A stretch of 46,375 nucleotides of DNA from Candidatus Rifleibacteriota bacterium (GTDB lineage Bacteria; Riflebacteria; Ozemobacteria; Ozemobacterales; Ozemobacteraceae), in NCBI GenBank assembly GCA_017526725.1, contig JAFXRA010000198.1:1-46375 (forward strand). Reading direction: 5' to 3'. Made by a program: the position numbers and the translations under genes. Each line of letters begins with the position of its first letter. Within the stretch, counting starts at the first letter, position 1. The notes under the pieces are model-generated. The model ran no database searches, was not told the DNA's origin, and saw only the letters and a list, made by a program, of their open reading frames with translations. Positions 1-8,523 of the stretch are shown here, piece after piece.

Positions 1-1587
1 AATATAGCCAAAAGATACAGCAATTTAGTTAATCACTTAGCTATACAGGGTTTAAAAACCTTTAACTCTTCTAGAAGTAAAATAGAATCAGAAACAGAAC
101 CTCCATCTGTTCAAGTCTTTACAGCTACTGCAGTTGAAGGTTTGTTGTCAGGTCGTTCGAAATTTATAGAAACGAAACTAGATAATGAAGAAACCTTAGC
201 ATTCATGGATTTTACAATTGACGAAAATGATTTTGCGACTGGTTGTCTATTAATCATACATGAACCGCAAAAACTAGAAAGACACTATTTAAACGAAACA
301 GGCGTTAATATTAATAATACTAAAGATTATGAACTTATAGCCTTTCCAAAGACTTCATCAAATCAAAAATCTTACTATCCAAGATTCTCCTATTATTATG
401 AAGAACCTCTCTGGAAACTTAATGATATGGTTAATCAAACTCAACTCCCTAGTTTTAAAAACGGTAGAATAAACGACAAAGAAGTATTAGTAGCTGCGAT
501 TCCAGCTAATAAAATGAAAAACTACAATCTATTTCTTTCAATGCCAATTGAGCTGATGGGAGACAAAACAATCAGCCTTTCGAACGTTTTATTAATAGGT
601 TCTATTAGTTCTCTATTATTTATAATTGTAATAAGTGTTCTTTTAAGTCTCTCAATTAACGGACCGATGAATATTCTTCGTAAAAATGTATCAACTATTA
701 AAAATAAAGAAAACGAAATTCAGCAATTCATCAATTACTCTGAAAGCAGTGAACTAGAAAGCATTTCTACGGGAATAACGAATCTAATTATAAAGACAAA
801 AGAATTTTACACGAAGTCAAATATTGTTAATGAACTGATGCCTTTTACTCCTTACATTGACTCTTCTTATGAAACAAACATATTTAATAGTTCCGAATTA
901 AATTCAAATTCATTATATTATGTATCTTCACTTGCAGAGCAAGACGTTATATCTATTTTTGCAATTAAAAATGGAAATGAAAAAGGATTAGAGTCTTCTA
1001 TACCTTTAGCAATGGCCGGAACTGTTCTGAAAATACTTATAGAACAAACAGGACAACATTCACCATCATTACTGCTTTCTAACTTAGAAGAATATTTTCG
1101 AGTAAACCATAAAATAAGTCTTAATTTTGATGCGATAGTTATTTTTCTTGACAGAAAAACAGGTATTCTAAATTATTCTGGTTATGGCAAATTCAATCTT
1201 ATCAAATGCAATAATTCTGACTCTGGGTCAGAATGTGAAATTATAAAACTTCTTGAAGACGGCAACTCTATTAGAGAAATACTGGAAACCGGAGACATCA
1301 ATTTAGAGTTAACCGCTGATTCAACAATAGCAATATCTGACAGAATATCAGACAATCAGAAAGAAAATCTTAAAAATTCCGTAAAAGGAACAGAAGCTAA
1401 TCTATCAAAGGAAGAATTGCTAAATATTATATCTCAAAATATCAAAACAGATAAAAACGAAAAGTCTTTCCTATATATTTATAGGAAAAATGATAACAAA
1501 AATTCTCTAATAAATAAAAAACTTGCTGAAACTAATCCAATAGCTCTTATAAGAAGCCAAAAAAACGGGAGCCAGCCAAATGTCTAA
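1..1587 (+). CDS. Membrane protein with a degenerate SpoIIE-like C-terminal domain (5' end outside window)
   Basis: The reading frame is open from base 1, so the gene begins upstream and only its last 528 codons are seen. A hydrophobic membrane segment lies at about 586-654, preceded by what looks like an extracytoplasmic sensor region. The part after it resembles the RsbU/SpoIIE phosphatase fold in outline, with a stretch like FDAIVIFLDRKTGILNYSG. The metal-binding aspartates of that family (GDG/DVSGHG, YTDG, DD) are not recognisable, so an active phosphatase is unlikely. It overlaps the next gene by 8 bases, so the two are probably translated together and may form one complex. The similar architecture suggests an old duplication. 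The function is inferred only; it could be a signalling scaffold or an anti-sigma-pathway pseudoenzyme. Confidence 0.7.
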   Translation, partial: NIAKRYSNLVNHLAIQGLKTFNSSRSKIESETEPPSVQVFTATAVEGLLSGRSKFIETKLDNEETLAFMDFTIDENDFATGCLLIIHEPQKLERHYLNETGVNINNTKDYELIAFPKTSSNQKSYYPRFSYYYEEPLWKLNDMVNQTQLPSFKNGRINDKEVLVAAIPANKMKNYNLFLSMPIELMGDKTISLSNVLLIGSISSLLFIIVISVLLSLSINGPMNILRKNVSTIKNKENEIQQFINYSESSELESISTGITNLIIKTKEFYTKSNIVNELMPFTPYIDSSYETNIFNSSELNSNSLYYVSSLAEQDVISIFAIKNGNEKGLESSIPLAMAGTVLKILIEQTGQHSPSLLLSNLEEYFRVNHKISLNFDAIVIFLDRKTGILNYSGYGKFNLIKCNNSDSGSECEIIKLLEDGNSIREILETGDINLELTADSTIAISDRISDNQKENLKNSVKGTEANLSKEELLNIISQNIKTDKNEKSFLYIYRKNDNKNSLINKKLAETNPIALIRSQKNGSQPNV

Positions 1588-4500
1588 TAACGCCAATATT
1601 AATCAGGCTTTAAAAAACAGAAACCTTTTTAAATGGCTTCTCATTATTCTTTTTGTTTGGGCTTTTCCCTCTTCTATTGTATGGACAAGCCTATATCTTT
1701 ATCTAGCTGAAGATTGTGAAAGAAAAGATATCAACAGTTTCAATCAAATAGGAAGAAAGCTTGAAGACATTGCTCATGACAGCAGCAGAGAAAGATTTTT
1801 TGAGAATGATTTTTCTAAATTATTTAAATCAATAAAAGGGACTCCTATTAACTCTTCTATCTTGCAAAGAGTTATAGACGGTTTTACAAACGGATATCCT
1901 CCAAATATGCTTTCAGTATATTTATTTACTGGAAAATTGGAAATAGTCAAAACCAAAGACTCTCCCCATGAAATTGAACAATTTTTAAAATTAGCTTCTT
2001 CAAGCCCGGATGATTACGCGATAACAGAAAGCCAAATTCAGGAAATCGGAACGAAAATACCTGAACCATCTTTAATACTAAAATTAGTCAGAGCTCAAAA
2101 AGGTAAAGCAATCGAATTAGGGAACCCAGATCGCTTCTCGCTCTGCTATTTTGATTACGATCCATTAATATCAAATCAATCTGTTGGCGGTATACTCGTA
2201 TTCGTTCATTACAACAAGTTGAGCAATAAAATTATTCTTTCTAAAAAAATCTCTGACGCTCAAAAAGAAAATTATGGTTTTATAGACAGCAACGATATCA
2301 GATTACCGAATATTCTTAAAGACACTAGAATCAATGAAGATTTTATAAAAGCTTACTATAAAATGAATCTAACAAACCGATTCAGACGATATTCTAAGCT
2401 GGTTTGTCTAAAAAGATTAAGTGAGCACTGTTTAATAATCGGTGCAGAAAATATAAATCAGCCTTCATGGCCTTTATTTACTGCTATTGCGTTATTGTTC
2501 TTAATTATAAGTGTATTTTTCTTTAAAGTAACTTACACTGCTTTTGTTTCTCAGCCTAACAAAGGTTTAAACCTAAGAATGCGTATTATTTGGCTTTTTA
2601 TCATTTGTTATATACTGCCTATAATAGTAGCTGCAATTCTTGCATCTCAGTATTTAATAGAATTAAAAAGCTTCATTCTTGCCAATGAAGAACAAAAGAA
2701 TTATAAGCGCCTCTCAGAAATAGATTCAGGTTTTTCAAGATTCATAACTTCAAAGCTTATCGAATACAGAAAACTTAATGAAGATCTGACAGAAAATGTT
2801 GAAAACCTTGAATATATCAAAGATAAATTTAAACAGATGTGCAGTGATTGCCGGATTGACAGTGCTCATCTGATATCTTCTGATTCACAACTTCTGTTGT
2901 CATCTGCCTTGATTTCGTCAGAAGTCAGAAGACATCGTGACAAGCCTTTAAAAGAAAAACAAGAAATTTATGAAAGCTGGTTTAACCGCGGTGCAATACT
3001 TACTCAGCTGCATCGAAACTATCTTTTTAACGAAAAAGAAGCTATATATTATCCTGAGGAATCAGAAAGAACAGAAGCTCATAAGGCTTTTACAAAAGTA
3101 TTTGCAAGTACTTCTGCTTCTTCAATGGATTATTACAATCAGTCAAAAAATATTACAACTAATTCTTTTAAGAAAAAGACCAATATGATTGTTAATGCCA
3201 TTGTAGAATCACATTCTATGGGATTATTCCAGACTGCTAAAACCAATATTTCAAGGTTTACAAATTTGGAAGCTATAAAAGAAAAAATACTTGCTTATCT
3301 GGATGTTATACCAGGTCCATCAGGAGAAGCGTGGTATGGTTATGTAACCTTAACCAATCTGGACTGCTTAGAAAGAATGTATTTAGACGATATATTCCAT
3401 GATATTAAAGTAAGAAATACCAGAATTAACAGAGTTTTTTCTGATGAAGACATTAGAGCAGTATCATCTCACCCATATGCAACCTGTTTTCCATCGACTA
3501 ATGAATATCAGGTCTTTAATTCAACTTTAAAACAAAGCGAAAACGACAGCAAATCTTTTACTCATGAAATGACTTTAAAAGGAGAAAAATGCTATGTAAG
3601 CGTCTTAAAAGGCTCTTATCTGAAGCATTATATCCTTTTAAAAATTATTAAAGAAAAAGACATCGAATTAATATACAAAAAACAGGTTAATACAGTCATA
3701 CTCATTTTTATTATTATTATGATTATGGGCTTAGCATTAGCACGCTTAATGACAAAAAATCTTGTTATACCTATAACAGATTCAATAAATGGTGTTAAAG
3801 CTTTCGGTTGCAAAAACTATGATTTCAGAATTAAAGTTCGTTCAAATAATGAATTTGGAACTATCTCCAAGTCATTTAATGAAACAGCAGAAATGCTGAA
3901 AGAACTAGATATAACCAAAGAACTTAAACTTTATTTGCCTTGGGAAAAAGATATTAAATGCGGCACATATATTATCTACCCGGTAAATACATCATCTAAT
4001 CTTGTTCCTAATGATTACTTTGATTGTCTGCCGTTAAAACCAGGAACATATGCAATAATATCTGCCAGTATTTCAGGCAACGATACTGAATCAGCACATT
4101 TGATGACAATGCTGAAAGCAGCGTTCTTAACATTAATGCCGCTGTATACTCAAAATCCGGAAATAGCTTTGAGTAAACTAACAAAACAATTTGAACAATA
4201 TATCAAAAATCAGTATATTATTAATTGCTTTATAGGTATTCTTGACCCGACCAATGATATTATAACCTGCTCAAATGCAGGGCAACCCAATCCTATTTTA
4301 TTTGACACCCAAAGAAAAGCCTCAGAATTAATAAATCTTCCTTCAACTTCTCTAGGCTTTAATTCCGGTTCGCAAAAATCTTTTACTAAACATGAAATTT
4401 CACTAAGGCATAAAGTATTAGTTCTTTATTCTCATGGTGCGGTAGATTCTGTAAACAATATTGGTGAAGAATTTGGCAAAGAAAGACTTGTTTCTGTTGT

Positions 4501-4630
4501 TAACGAAAAGTTGTGTTCAAATCCTGCTAACCCATCAGAAGAAATATTGAAGACCGTCAATGAATTCTCTTTAAATCTGCCTTGGCGCGAAGATATATCA
4601 ATTGTAACTATTCAAACTAGAATCAAGTAA
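1580..4630 (+). CDS. Multi-pass sensor protein with HAMP and degenerate SpoIIE/RsbU phosphatase domain
   Basis: This 1016-residue protein has hydrophobic segments near residues 17-41, 297-320, 335-360 and 703-724. The stretch between about 360 and 700 looks like a large extracytoplasmic sensor domain. A HAMP-like linker follows the last membrane segment, and a SpoIIE/PP2C fold fills about 785-1013. The fold is clear (a VPNDYFD start, CSNAGQPNPILF, an FGKERL end), but catalytic positions are changed. The usual DVSGHG reads ASISGND near 825, YTDG reads YSHG near 950, and the final DD reads ED near 1003. Family knowledge says these aspartates bind Mn/Mg, so the domain is probably inactive or weak. 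It overlaps the preceding gene by 8 bases and is convergent with the HEAT-repeat gene, leaving only 16 bases between stop codons. Confidence 0.8.
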   Translation: MSNNANINQALKNRNLFKWLLIILFVWAFPSSIVWTSLYLYLAEDCERKDINSFNQIGRKLEDIAHDSSRERFFENDFSKLFKSIKGTPINSSILQRVIDGFTNGYPPNMLSVYLFTGKLEIVKTKDSPHEIEQFLKLASSSPDDYAITESQIQEIGTKIPEPSLILKLVRAQKGKAIELGNPDRFSLCYFDYDPLISNQSVGGILVFVHYNKLSNKIILSKKISDAQKENYGFIDSNDIRLPNILKDTRINEDFIKAYYKMNLTNRFRRYSKLVCLKRLSEHCLIIGAENINQPSWPLFTAIALLFLIISVFFFKVTYTAFVSQPNKGLNLRMRIIWLFIICYILPIIVAAILASQYLIELKSFILANEEQKNYKRLSEIDSGFSRFITSKLIEYRKLNEDLTENVENLEYIKDKFKQMCSDCRIDSAHLISSDSQLLLSSALISSEVRRHRDKPLKEKQEIYESWFNRGAILTQLHRNYLFNEKEAIYYPEESERTEAHKAFTKVFASTSASSMDYYNQSKNITTNSFKKKTNMIVNAIVESHSMGLFQTAKTNISRFTNLEAIKEKILAYLDVIPGPSGEAWYGYVTLTNLDCLERMYLDDIFHDIKVRNTRINRVFSDEDIRAVSSHPYATCFPSTNEYQVFNSTLKQSENDSKSFTHEMTLKGEKCYVSVLKGSYLKHYILLKIIKEKDIELIYKKQVNTVILIFIIIMIMGLALARLMTKNLVIPITDSINGVKAFGCKNYDFRIKVRSNNEFGTISKSFNETAEMLKELDITKELKLYLPWEKDIKCGTYIIYPVNTSSNLVPNDYFDCLPLKPGTYAIISASISGNDTESAHLMTMLKAAFLTLMPLYTQNPEIALSKLTKQFEQYIKNQYIINCFIGILDPTNDIITCSNAGQPNPILFDTQRKASELINLPSTSLGFNSGSQKSFTKHEISLRHKVLVLYSHGAVDSVNNIGEEFGKERLVSVVNEKLCSNPANPSEEILKTVNEFSLNLPWREDISIVTIQTRIK

Positions 4631-4646
4631 AATCAAACTTCTGCTG

Positions 4647-6734
4647 CTATTTATTAAAACCATTTAAATAAACAATAGCTTTTCTGGTCATAGATTTTTC
4701 TGTTTCGTTAGCAATACGATAAAACTCTCTTAAAGGATCAATATAAACAGGATTCTTCTGATAAGACATTGCTAAAATAGCTTGAATTCGAACACTAGAA
4801 GACTCATCGTTTAAAAGAGTTTTCAATATTTTTTCTACAGGGTCGCCCTTCATTCTAGAAAGAACAAATATTCCTGCTTCTTTAAGTTTAATATCTGTAA
4901 AGGTCGGCAAATCTTTAAGAGCCTGCATTATTTTAACTGCTCCAAACTTACTCAATGCAGTTCTTGCAGCCTGAGCATATAAAGGTATTTCAGATCTCAA
5001 AAATGGACAGAGTGGAATAACTGCAGCAGGAGATTTAGTAGCTTCAAGCCCCTGAATTGCAGCCAAAACAACTCTTTCATCTTCGTGATAAAGCAAACTA
5101 GCTAAAGTATCTACAACAGCAGGGTCTCCGTAATTGCCTATTTCTTTTGCAACAAAAGCCAAACGCATTGGTTCAGGTTTTGTCATAATATACTCTATCA
5201 AGTGAGGAATATGAGCCGGATTCTTCATAGCAAACAATTCTCGAAGTTCCGAATCTGTAATAGCAAGCATTTTAAGCTTTCCTACCAAATCGTCTTTTAA
5301 AGCCTCTTCAGAAAGGTCTATGGAAACATCTCCGAGACGTATATCGGTTATTCGGTTATCACTACTGTATCCACTGTTATAAGCGGGCCCACCGCCTGCA
5401 TTGGTAGGTCCTAATGCATTAGGTAAAGCATCGGGTTTTCTAGCCATAAGTCCGATATGGCCTTGCATAGCTTTGCGGCTTAAGTTTCCCCACAAAATAT
5501 CCAACTGTGTGTCAATTGGCGGCAATGGCTTTTCTTTTGGTCTGGAAATTGTTTTAATAGCTTCAATATCAGCCTTGCTATATGAAGAACTTACAGACTC
5601 TGAATCTGAAACTCCTGAACTATCTGAAACAACATAGGAATTTCCTTCGGAATCTTTTCTAACTCTTACTTTTTTAACTACTCTAACAACTTTTTTTGCA
5701 GGAGTAGCATTAGATTGAGGAGTATTATCAGCTTGAGCAGAAGCAGCAGGTTTAGGAGATTCCGTTGAAACAGCAGCTTTTGTTTCTTGTTTTCCTGAGA
5801 CTGTTTCAGCAGGCTTAACAGTATTATTTGCAACTGGTGGAACAACAGGCTTTACTTCATTTAATGGCTGTTCTTTAGGTTTATTATCTTCTGGAACTTT
5901 TAAATCAGTATTTTGAGCAGTATCTTGAGTTTGATTATCGCCTTGAGGACTCCCTTCTGCTTTATTTAAATCAGGGCCTTCATTCAGAAGCGACTGTAAG
6001 TTAATACTTGCATCATCAATTGGATTTTCGGCATTTTCTGCATTCTCAGCATTTTCTTCAGCGGCCTTTTTCCCTTTTTTCTTCTTGATAATAATTACTA
6101 TTGGTATAGCAATAACTGCGCCTACTCCTAAGAAAATATATAAACCAAATCTTTTCAGCAAACAGGTAGTATAAGCCGAAGAAGCACCAGGATAAGGTTT
6201 TTTAGCACTTTTAGCAATGGCAAAACAGTCCATAGCCTTTTTCAAATTGGCCTTCTTCTTATTCATCAACCCAAGGCCTAAGGCATAATTACCTACCGGA
6301 GACTTCTTATCTTTTAAGCAAAGTTTGGAGCCGTAATTTTCCAAATCACCATAATTCAGTTTCTTACTAGCCAATAAAGCTTCGACTAATATTTCAAGCA
6401 ATTCCTGACTATTATTTAAAGCTTCCTGATTTTCTTCTTTTAATAAACATTCAACAATAACAGAACTATTGTTGCCTATTTTCTTTACTTCTTCAGTCAG
6501 TTTTTCTGTCTTTTTATCAAGAGCAGCTTTAGCAGCAGCAAGTTCCTCTTCTGTAGGTTCTCGTTCTTCCTCTTCCTCATCACCGCCGCCTTCATCACCT
6601 TCTTCTTCTGCCTCAGAAACGGCAAAATCTTCTACTGGAGGTTTGGAAAAAGCGGTAGAAAACATAGACGATACAAATAATATCGTTAAAAGTATGACTA
6701 ATATACGTCTAAACTGTTCTCTTATCCCGCTCAT
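4647..6734 (-). CDS. HEAT-repeat membrane protein with acidic and low-complexity linkers
   Basis: This 695-residue protein has an N-terminal signal or anchor (about 10-28), then a very acidic Glu/Asp/Gly tract (about 36-65). A helical TPR-like region (about 70-190) leads to a second membrane segment (about 197-216) followed by a Lys-rich stop-transfer sequence. A disordered Ala/Pro/Thr/Ser linker contains a threefold AEN repeat. The last 200 residues are alternating helices of HEAT type (for example DPAVVDTLASLLYHEDERVV), a protein-binding scaffold. The ATG lies one base after the stop codon of the lipoprotein gene upstream (TAA-A-ATG), so the two are almost certainly translationally coupled. 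The partner is not identifiable. The topology suggests that the HEAT domain lies on the opposite side of the membrane from the acidic segment. Confidence 0.75.
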   Translation of the reverse strand: MSGIREQFRRILVILLTILFVSSMFSTAFSKPPVEDFAVSEAEEEGDEGGGDEEEEEREPTEEELAAAKAALDKKTEKLTEEVKKIGNNSSVIVECLLKEENQEALNNSQELLEILVEALLASKKLNYGDLENYGSKLCLKDKKSPVGNYALGLGLMNKKKANLKKAMDCFAIAKSAKKPYPGASSAYTTCLLKRFGLYIFLGVGAVIAIPIVIIIKKKKGKKAAEENAENAENAENPIDDASINLQSLLNEGPDLNKAEGSPQGDNQTQDTAQNTDLKVPEDNKPKEQPLNEVKPVVPPVANNTVKPAETVSGKQETKAAVSTESPKPAASAQADNTPQSNATPAKKVVRVVKKVRVRKDSEGNSYVVSDSSGVSDSESVSSSYSKADIEAIKTISRPKEKPLPPIDTQLDILWGNLSRKAMQGHIGLMARKPDALPNALGPTNAGGGPAYNSGYSSDNRITDIRLGDVSIDLSEEALKDDLVGKLKMLAITDSELRELFAMKNPAHIPHLIEYIMTKPEPMRLAFVAKEIGNYGDPAVVDTLASLLYHEDERVVLAAIQGLEATKSPAAVIPLCPFLRSEIPLYAQAARTALSKFGAVKIMQALKDLPTFTDIKLKEAGIFVLSRMKGDPVEKILKTLLNDESSSVRIQAILAMSYQKNPVYIDPLREFYRIANETEKSMTRKAIVYLNGFNK

Positions 6735-6735
6735 T

Positions 6736-7107
6736 TTAATCTCTAAACTTTATTCTGCATTTTCTTTTACCGTGAACTACTTCCGTTAAATACTCTATTC
6801 TGGAAGATAGACATCTATCTTCTATAGTAATCCTACAGGGAACACAATGCAAATGGCTTTCACTTTTTGTTCCGCGCCAGGGATACCTATCAGACATAAA
6901 CTGGTATTCTGTTTTTTCAGCAGCTTTTTTGGCTTCTTCTTTCTTCATTCGAGCAAGCTCACGTTCATAATATCTTGGAGGTTCTTTTGATGGCCCTTGT
7001 CGACAGCCGGTTAAGAAGCAGCCAAAACATAGTGCAAAAAGAAGCACGAACCATTTGTATGTCTTTTTTTTCAAATTTTTTACCTGAATAATAGAGAATT
7101 CACGCAA
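6736..7107 (-). CDS. Small putative lipoprotein
   Basis: The N-terminus is a lipoprotein signal: basic residues, a hydrophobic core and the lipobox LTGC with Cys at residue 35. The mature part is charged (Arg/Lys/Glu) and includes two cysteines close together (HCVPC). No family is recognised. The start is uncertain. The long form begins at TTG 7107, with AGGG seven bases upstream. A shorter form starting at TTG 7074 also has an AGGT seven bases upstream and would give a more typical signal peptide (KKKTYKWFVLL). The stop lies one base before the HEAT-repeat gene, so this lipoprotein and the HEAT protein probably work together at the membrane. Confidence 0.6.
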   Translation of the reverse strand: MREFSIIQVKNLKKKTYKWFVLLFALCFGCFLTGCRQGPSKEPPRYYERELARMKKEEAKKAAEKTEYQFMSDRYPWRGTKSESHLHCVPCRITIEDRCLSSRIEYLTEVVHGKRKCRIKFRD

Positions 7108-7179
7108 TCAGCAACCCTATCGGTAAATAATTATTTTTATTTAACGATAAGATTGCAGATTAATAATGATTCAATGAAT

Positions 7180-8124
7180 CTATTGCTGATCTCTGATAGA
7201 TTCAGGTAATTTTGAAGTTCCACGATCTGTTATTTTTATTCCGGAATCTCCTATTACAACACGAGAATTTGGCGGAACAGACTCTGTCAGCCAAACATTA
7301 CCGCCGATTACACTATGCTCACCAATAACAGTTTCACCGCCGAGTATAGTAGCTCCAGCATAGATTACTGTAGAATGCCCAATAGTCGGGTGACGCTTAG
7401 CATTCCTTATTATTTTACCTTCCTTATCTTTCGGGAAATTTAATGCGCCTAGAGTTACCCCCTGATACAAAGTAACATTATCACCAATGATTGTCGTTTC
7501 ACCAACAACAACACCGGTTCCATGGTCTATAAAGAAACTTTCACCAATAACTGCTCCTGGATGTATATCTACTCCTGTTTTGGAATGCGCCCATTCAGAC
7601 ATTATTCTAGGAATAATTCTTAATCCATTCTGATAGAAGAAATGAGCTATTCTATGTACAGCTATTGCCTCTACACCTGGATAACTGAAAATTATTTCAT
7701 CAAAATTTCCTGCTGCCGGGTCATTCTTAAAAGCTGCTTCAACATCTTTATCCAGCCAATCTCTGATTGTCGGTACAGTTTCAAGGAAATTCAATACCAG
7801 TTCTTCTGCTGCTTCTTCACAAATGCTGCAATTCTTAGGATCTTTGCGACAACCATGTATCATTTCTCTGTAAACCTGAGGTCTAAGAGTTTCATAAATT
7901 CTTGCTACACGATAACTAATACGCATTTCTATAGAATCAAAGGACATTCCCGCTCTGCCAAAATAGCCAGGGAACAGCACTACGAAGATATCCTGAATCA
8001 ACTCATATAATATTTCCTTGTCTGGAAGAGGACTGCTGTCAAAATGCTGAATTGCCTTTTCGGACTGCGTTGTAACAGATTCCAAAATACTTTCAGCAAC
8101 ATTTTTCAGACGTTTTTTATTCAT
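7180..8124 (-). CDS. cysE: Serine O-acetyltransferase (EpsC/CysE type)
   Basis: The enzyme transfers acetyl from acetyl-CoA to L-serine, giving O-acetylserine for cysteine synthesis in the cytoplasm. The 314-residue form has the N-terminal helical SAT domain, including the KNDPA element near 136, and a C-terminal left-handed beta-helix of hexapeptide repeats. The catalytic Asp-His pair is in IDHGTGVVVGET (about 200-201) and the second His is in KRHPTIG (about 245). An insert between these (FPKDKEGKIIRNA) is typical of the EpsC branch. I chose ATG 8124 because AGGAG lies six bases upstream; an ATG 33 bases further out has no such site. There is no cysteine synthase next to it. It is divergent from the promoter at 8239. 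Confidence 0.9.
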   Translation of the reverse strand: MNKKRLKNVAESILESVTTQSEKAIQHFDSSPLPDKEILYELIQDIFVVLFPGYFGRAGMSFDSIEMRISYRVARIYETLRPQVYREMIHGCRKDPKNCSICEEAAEELVLNFLETVPTIRDWLDKDVEAAFKNDPAAGNFDEIIFSYPGVEAIAVHRIAHFFYQNGLRIIPRIMSEWAHSKTGVDIHPGAVIGESFFIDHGTGVVVGETTIIGDNVTLYQGVTLGALNFPKDKEGKIIRNAKRHPTIGHSTVIYAGATILGGETVIGEHSVIGGNVWLTESVPPNSRVVIGDSGIKITDRGTSKLPESIRDQQ

Positions 8125-8238
8125 AGGATTCTCCTGAACCCGAATATATTTATACAAAAAAAAATAGCAAGTTAAAATTATAAAATCCTCTATTTATAGC
8201 TCTGCCAAAGCCTCTTCACCGTATATTTTTTTGCTTTC

Positions 8239-8266
8239 TTTACAAACAGCATTTTTAGGTTATAAT
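8239..8266 (+). promoter_or_regulatory. Sigma-70-type promoter for the small protein/Ycf46 pair
   Basis: TTTACA at 8239-8244 and a perfect TATAAT at 8261-8266 are separated by 16 bases. It lies about 40 bases upstream of the ATG at 8305, in the divergent gap after the serine acetyltransferase gene. Confidence 0.6.
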
Positions 8267-8304
8267 ATTTAAAAGCTTTTCTTAATTAAAGGGTTAATAA
8301 TACA

Positions 8305-8523
8305 ATGCTAAATGAACTGAAGGATTTTTCTAACATCACACCTGCTATAGAAGAACAGAATATTTTTATTTCCAAATATACTTCTATAAATGAAGATGGA
8401 ACTAGAGACCTGTTTGAAGCGCAGTTTTTCAGAGAAACATGCCTGGCAGAAGAAAAACAGAATAGTACACTATTAAGCGCAGCACTAGATAAACTAATAA
8501 AAGCAATTGCACCATTAAAATGA
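8305..8523 (+). CDS. Small hypothetical protein coupled to the Ycf46-like ATPase
   Basis: This 72-residue soluble protein is predicted to be mainly helical, with no signal peptide and no recognised family. Its stop overlaps the start of the next gene (ATGA, 8520-8523), and both sit behind one good promoter, so they are co-expressed. The coupling suggests a partner or regulator of the ATPase. The ribosome-binding site is weak (AAGGG about 12 bases upstream). Confidence 0.6.
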   Translation: MLNELKDFSNITPAIEEQNIFISKYTSINEDGTRDLFEAQFFRETCLAEEKQNSTLLSAALDKLIKAIAPLK

